Below, one piece after another: positions 5,079 through 5,288 of a stretch of 5,288 bases of DNA. This stretch comes from Lonsdalea quercina subsp. quercina (GTDB lineage Bacteria > Pseudomonadota > Gammaproteobacteria > Enterobacterales > Enterobacteriaceae). The position numbers and the translations under genes were made by a program. Each line of letters opens with the position of its first letter. Positions within the stretch are counted from its first letter, which is position 1. Below the pieces are notes generated by a model. It did not search any database. It was not told the origin of the DNA and worked only from the letters and a program-made list of their open reading frames with translations. Location: the NCBI RefSeq assembly GCF_000688655.1, contig NZ_JIBO01000009.1, positions 66,384-71,671 of the forward strand, in the 5' to 3' direction.

Positions 5079-5288
5079 TCCCTTCACGGTATCGCTGCAC
5101 CTTAGCACACCTCTCGTCGGGGACAGTAAGAGGAAAAAGAGTGGAATGCTTCTTGCTTTTGTCTTGAGTCGATTATCCATGGGCACCCTCACGGCGCGAC
5201 GTATGACCTCCGATTTATCGCTCGCCAGCGTTGAGCGCCGGAGCCTTGTCCCCTAGCGTTGGGAATCTTTTTTATGATGTACAGTAAT
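5079..5288. other. Non-coding right edge upstream of hpxU
   Basis: No gene start on either strand is supported in these 210 bases. They hold the divergent -24/-12 element (5142-5157), a repeated AGGTG pair with 10-bp phasing on the minus strand (about 5100-5113), and a short direct repeat AGCGTTGRG (5227-5235 and 5255-5263). A T6 run at 5268-5273 has no stable stem before it, so no terminator is called. Confidence 0.6.
5142..5157 (+). promoter_or_regulatory. Divergent sigma-54-like promoter facing off the right edge
   Basis: The plus strand reads TGGAATGCTTCTTGCT. GG (-24) and GC (-12) are correctly spaced and TTGCT is perfect; two of the six bases of the -24 block deviate from TGGCAC. The predicted start is near 5168, which leaves at least 120 nt of leader, because no gene start with a ribosome binding site is seen before 5288. 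It would drive a divergent gene to the right of the window. Only half an NtrC site (TGCACC at 5097-5102) is seen close by. Confidence 0.45.

Noticed and set aside
5268..5273. T6 run as the tail of a plus-strand terminator
   Set aside because: No stable inverted repeat directly precedes it.

Overview
The window comes from a GC-rich gammaproteobacterium, most likely a member of Enterobacterales. Third codon positions in the genes are strongly G/C-biased, and the gene set resembles the purine/allantoin (hpx) nitrogen-scavenging region known from Klebsiella. The taxon is inferred from gene content, not from a marker gene. All recognised genes lie on the minus strand, so transcription reads from right to left.

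Layout from right to left: (1) A 235-bp right-hand edge (5054-5288) upstream of hpxU. It carries an inverted-repeat operator next to the hpxU start and a divergent -24/-12 (sigma-54-like) promoter facing off the window. (2) A MurR/RpiR-family regulator (4214-5053), best matched to HpxU. (3) A roughly 500-bp intergenic region (3714-4213) without a credible gene. It holds an NtrC-like enhancer pair, a near-consensus sigma-54 promoter and a second copy of the hpxU-type operator. (4) A tightly packed polar-amino-acid-type ABC importer: periplasmic binding protein (2922-3713), two permeases (2252-2920 and 1599-2255) and ATPase (875-1618). (5) After an 81-bp gap with a stem-loop, the first 264 codons of an aminotransferase (1-793) with the features of (S)-ureidoglycine-glyoxylate aminotransferase, HpxJ. 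It runs off the left edge.

Proposed joint function: the importer brings in a ureide or related nitrogen compound, with allantoate or allantoin the favoured guess. HpxJ transaminates ureidoglycine, formed from allantoate, with glyoxylate to give oxalurate and glycine. The operon appears to be under dual control: activation under nitrogen limitation (sigma-54/NtrC), and pathway-specific control by the RpiR protein.

The most notable observation is a 16-bp inverted repeat, TGTAAC-N4-GTTTCA. It occurs once just upstream of the hpxU start and once on top of the predicted transcription start of the transporter operon. The two copies share all twelve half-site bases plus two flanking bases. This is a strong candidate for the HpxU operator. 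A second point is that the binding protein keeps the carboxylate-binding Arg of its family but lacks the Asp that normally holds the alpha-amino group, which fits a ureide rather than an amino acid ligand.
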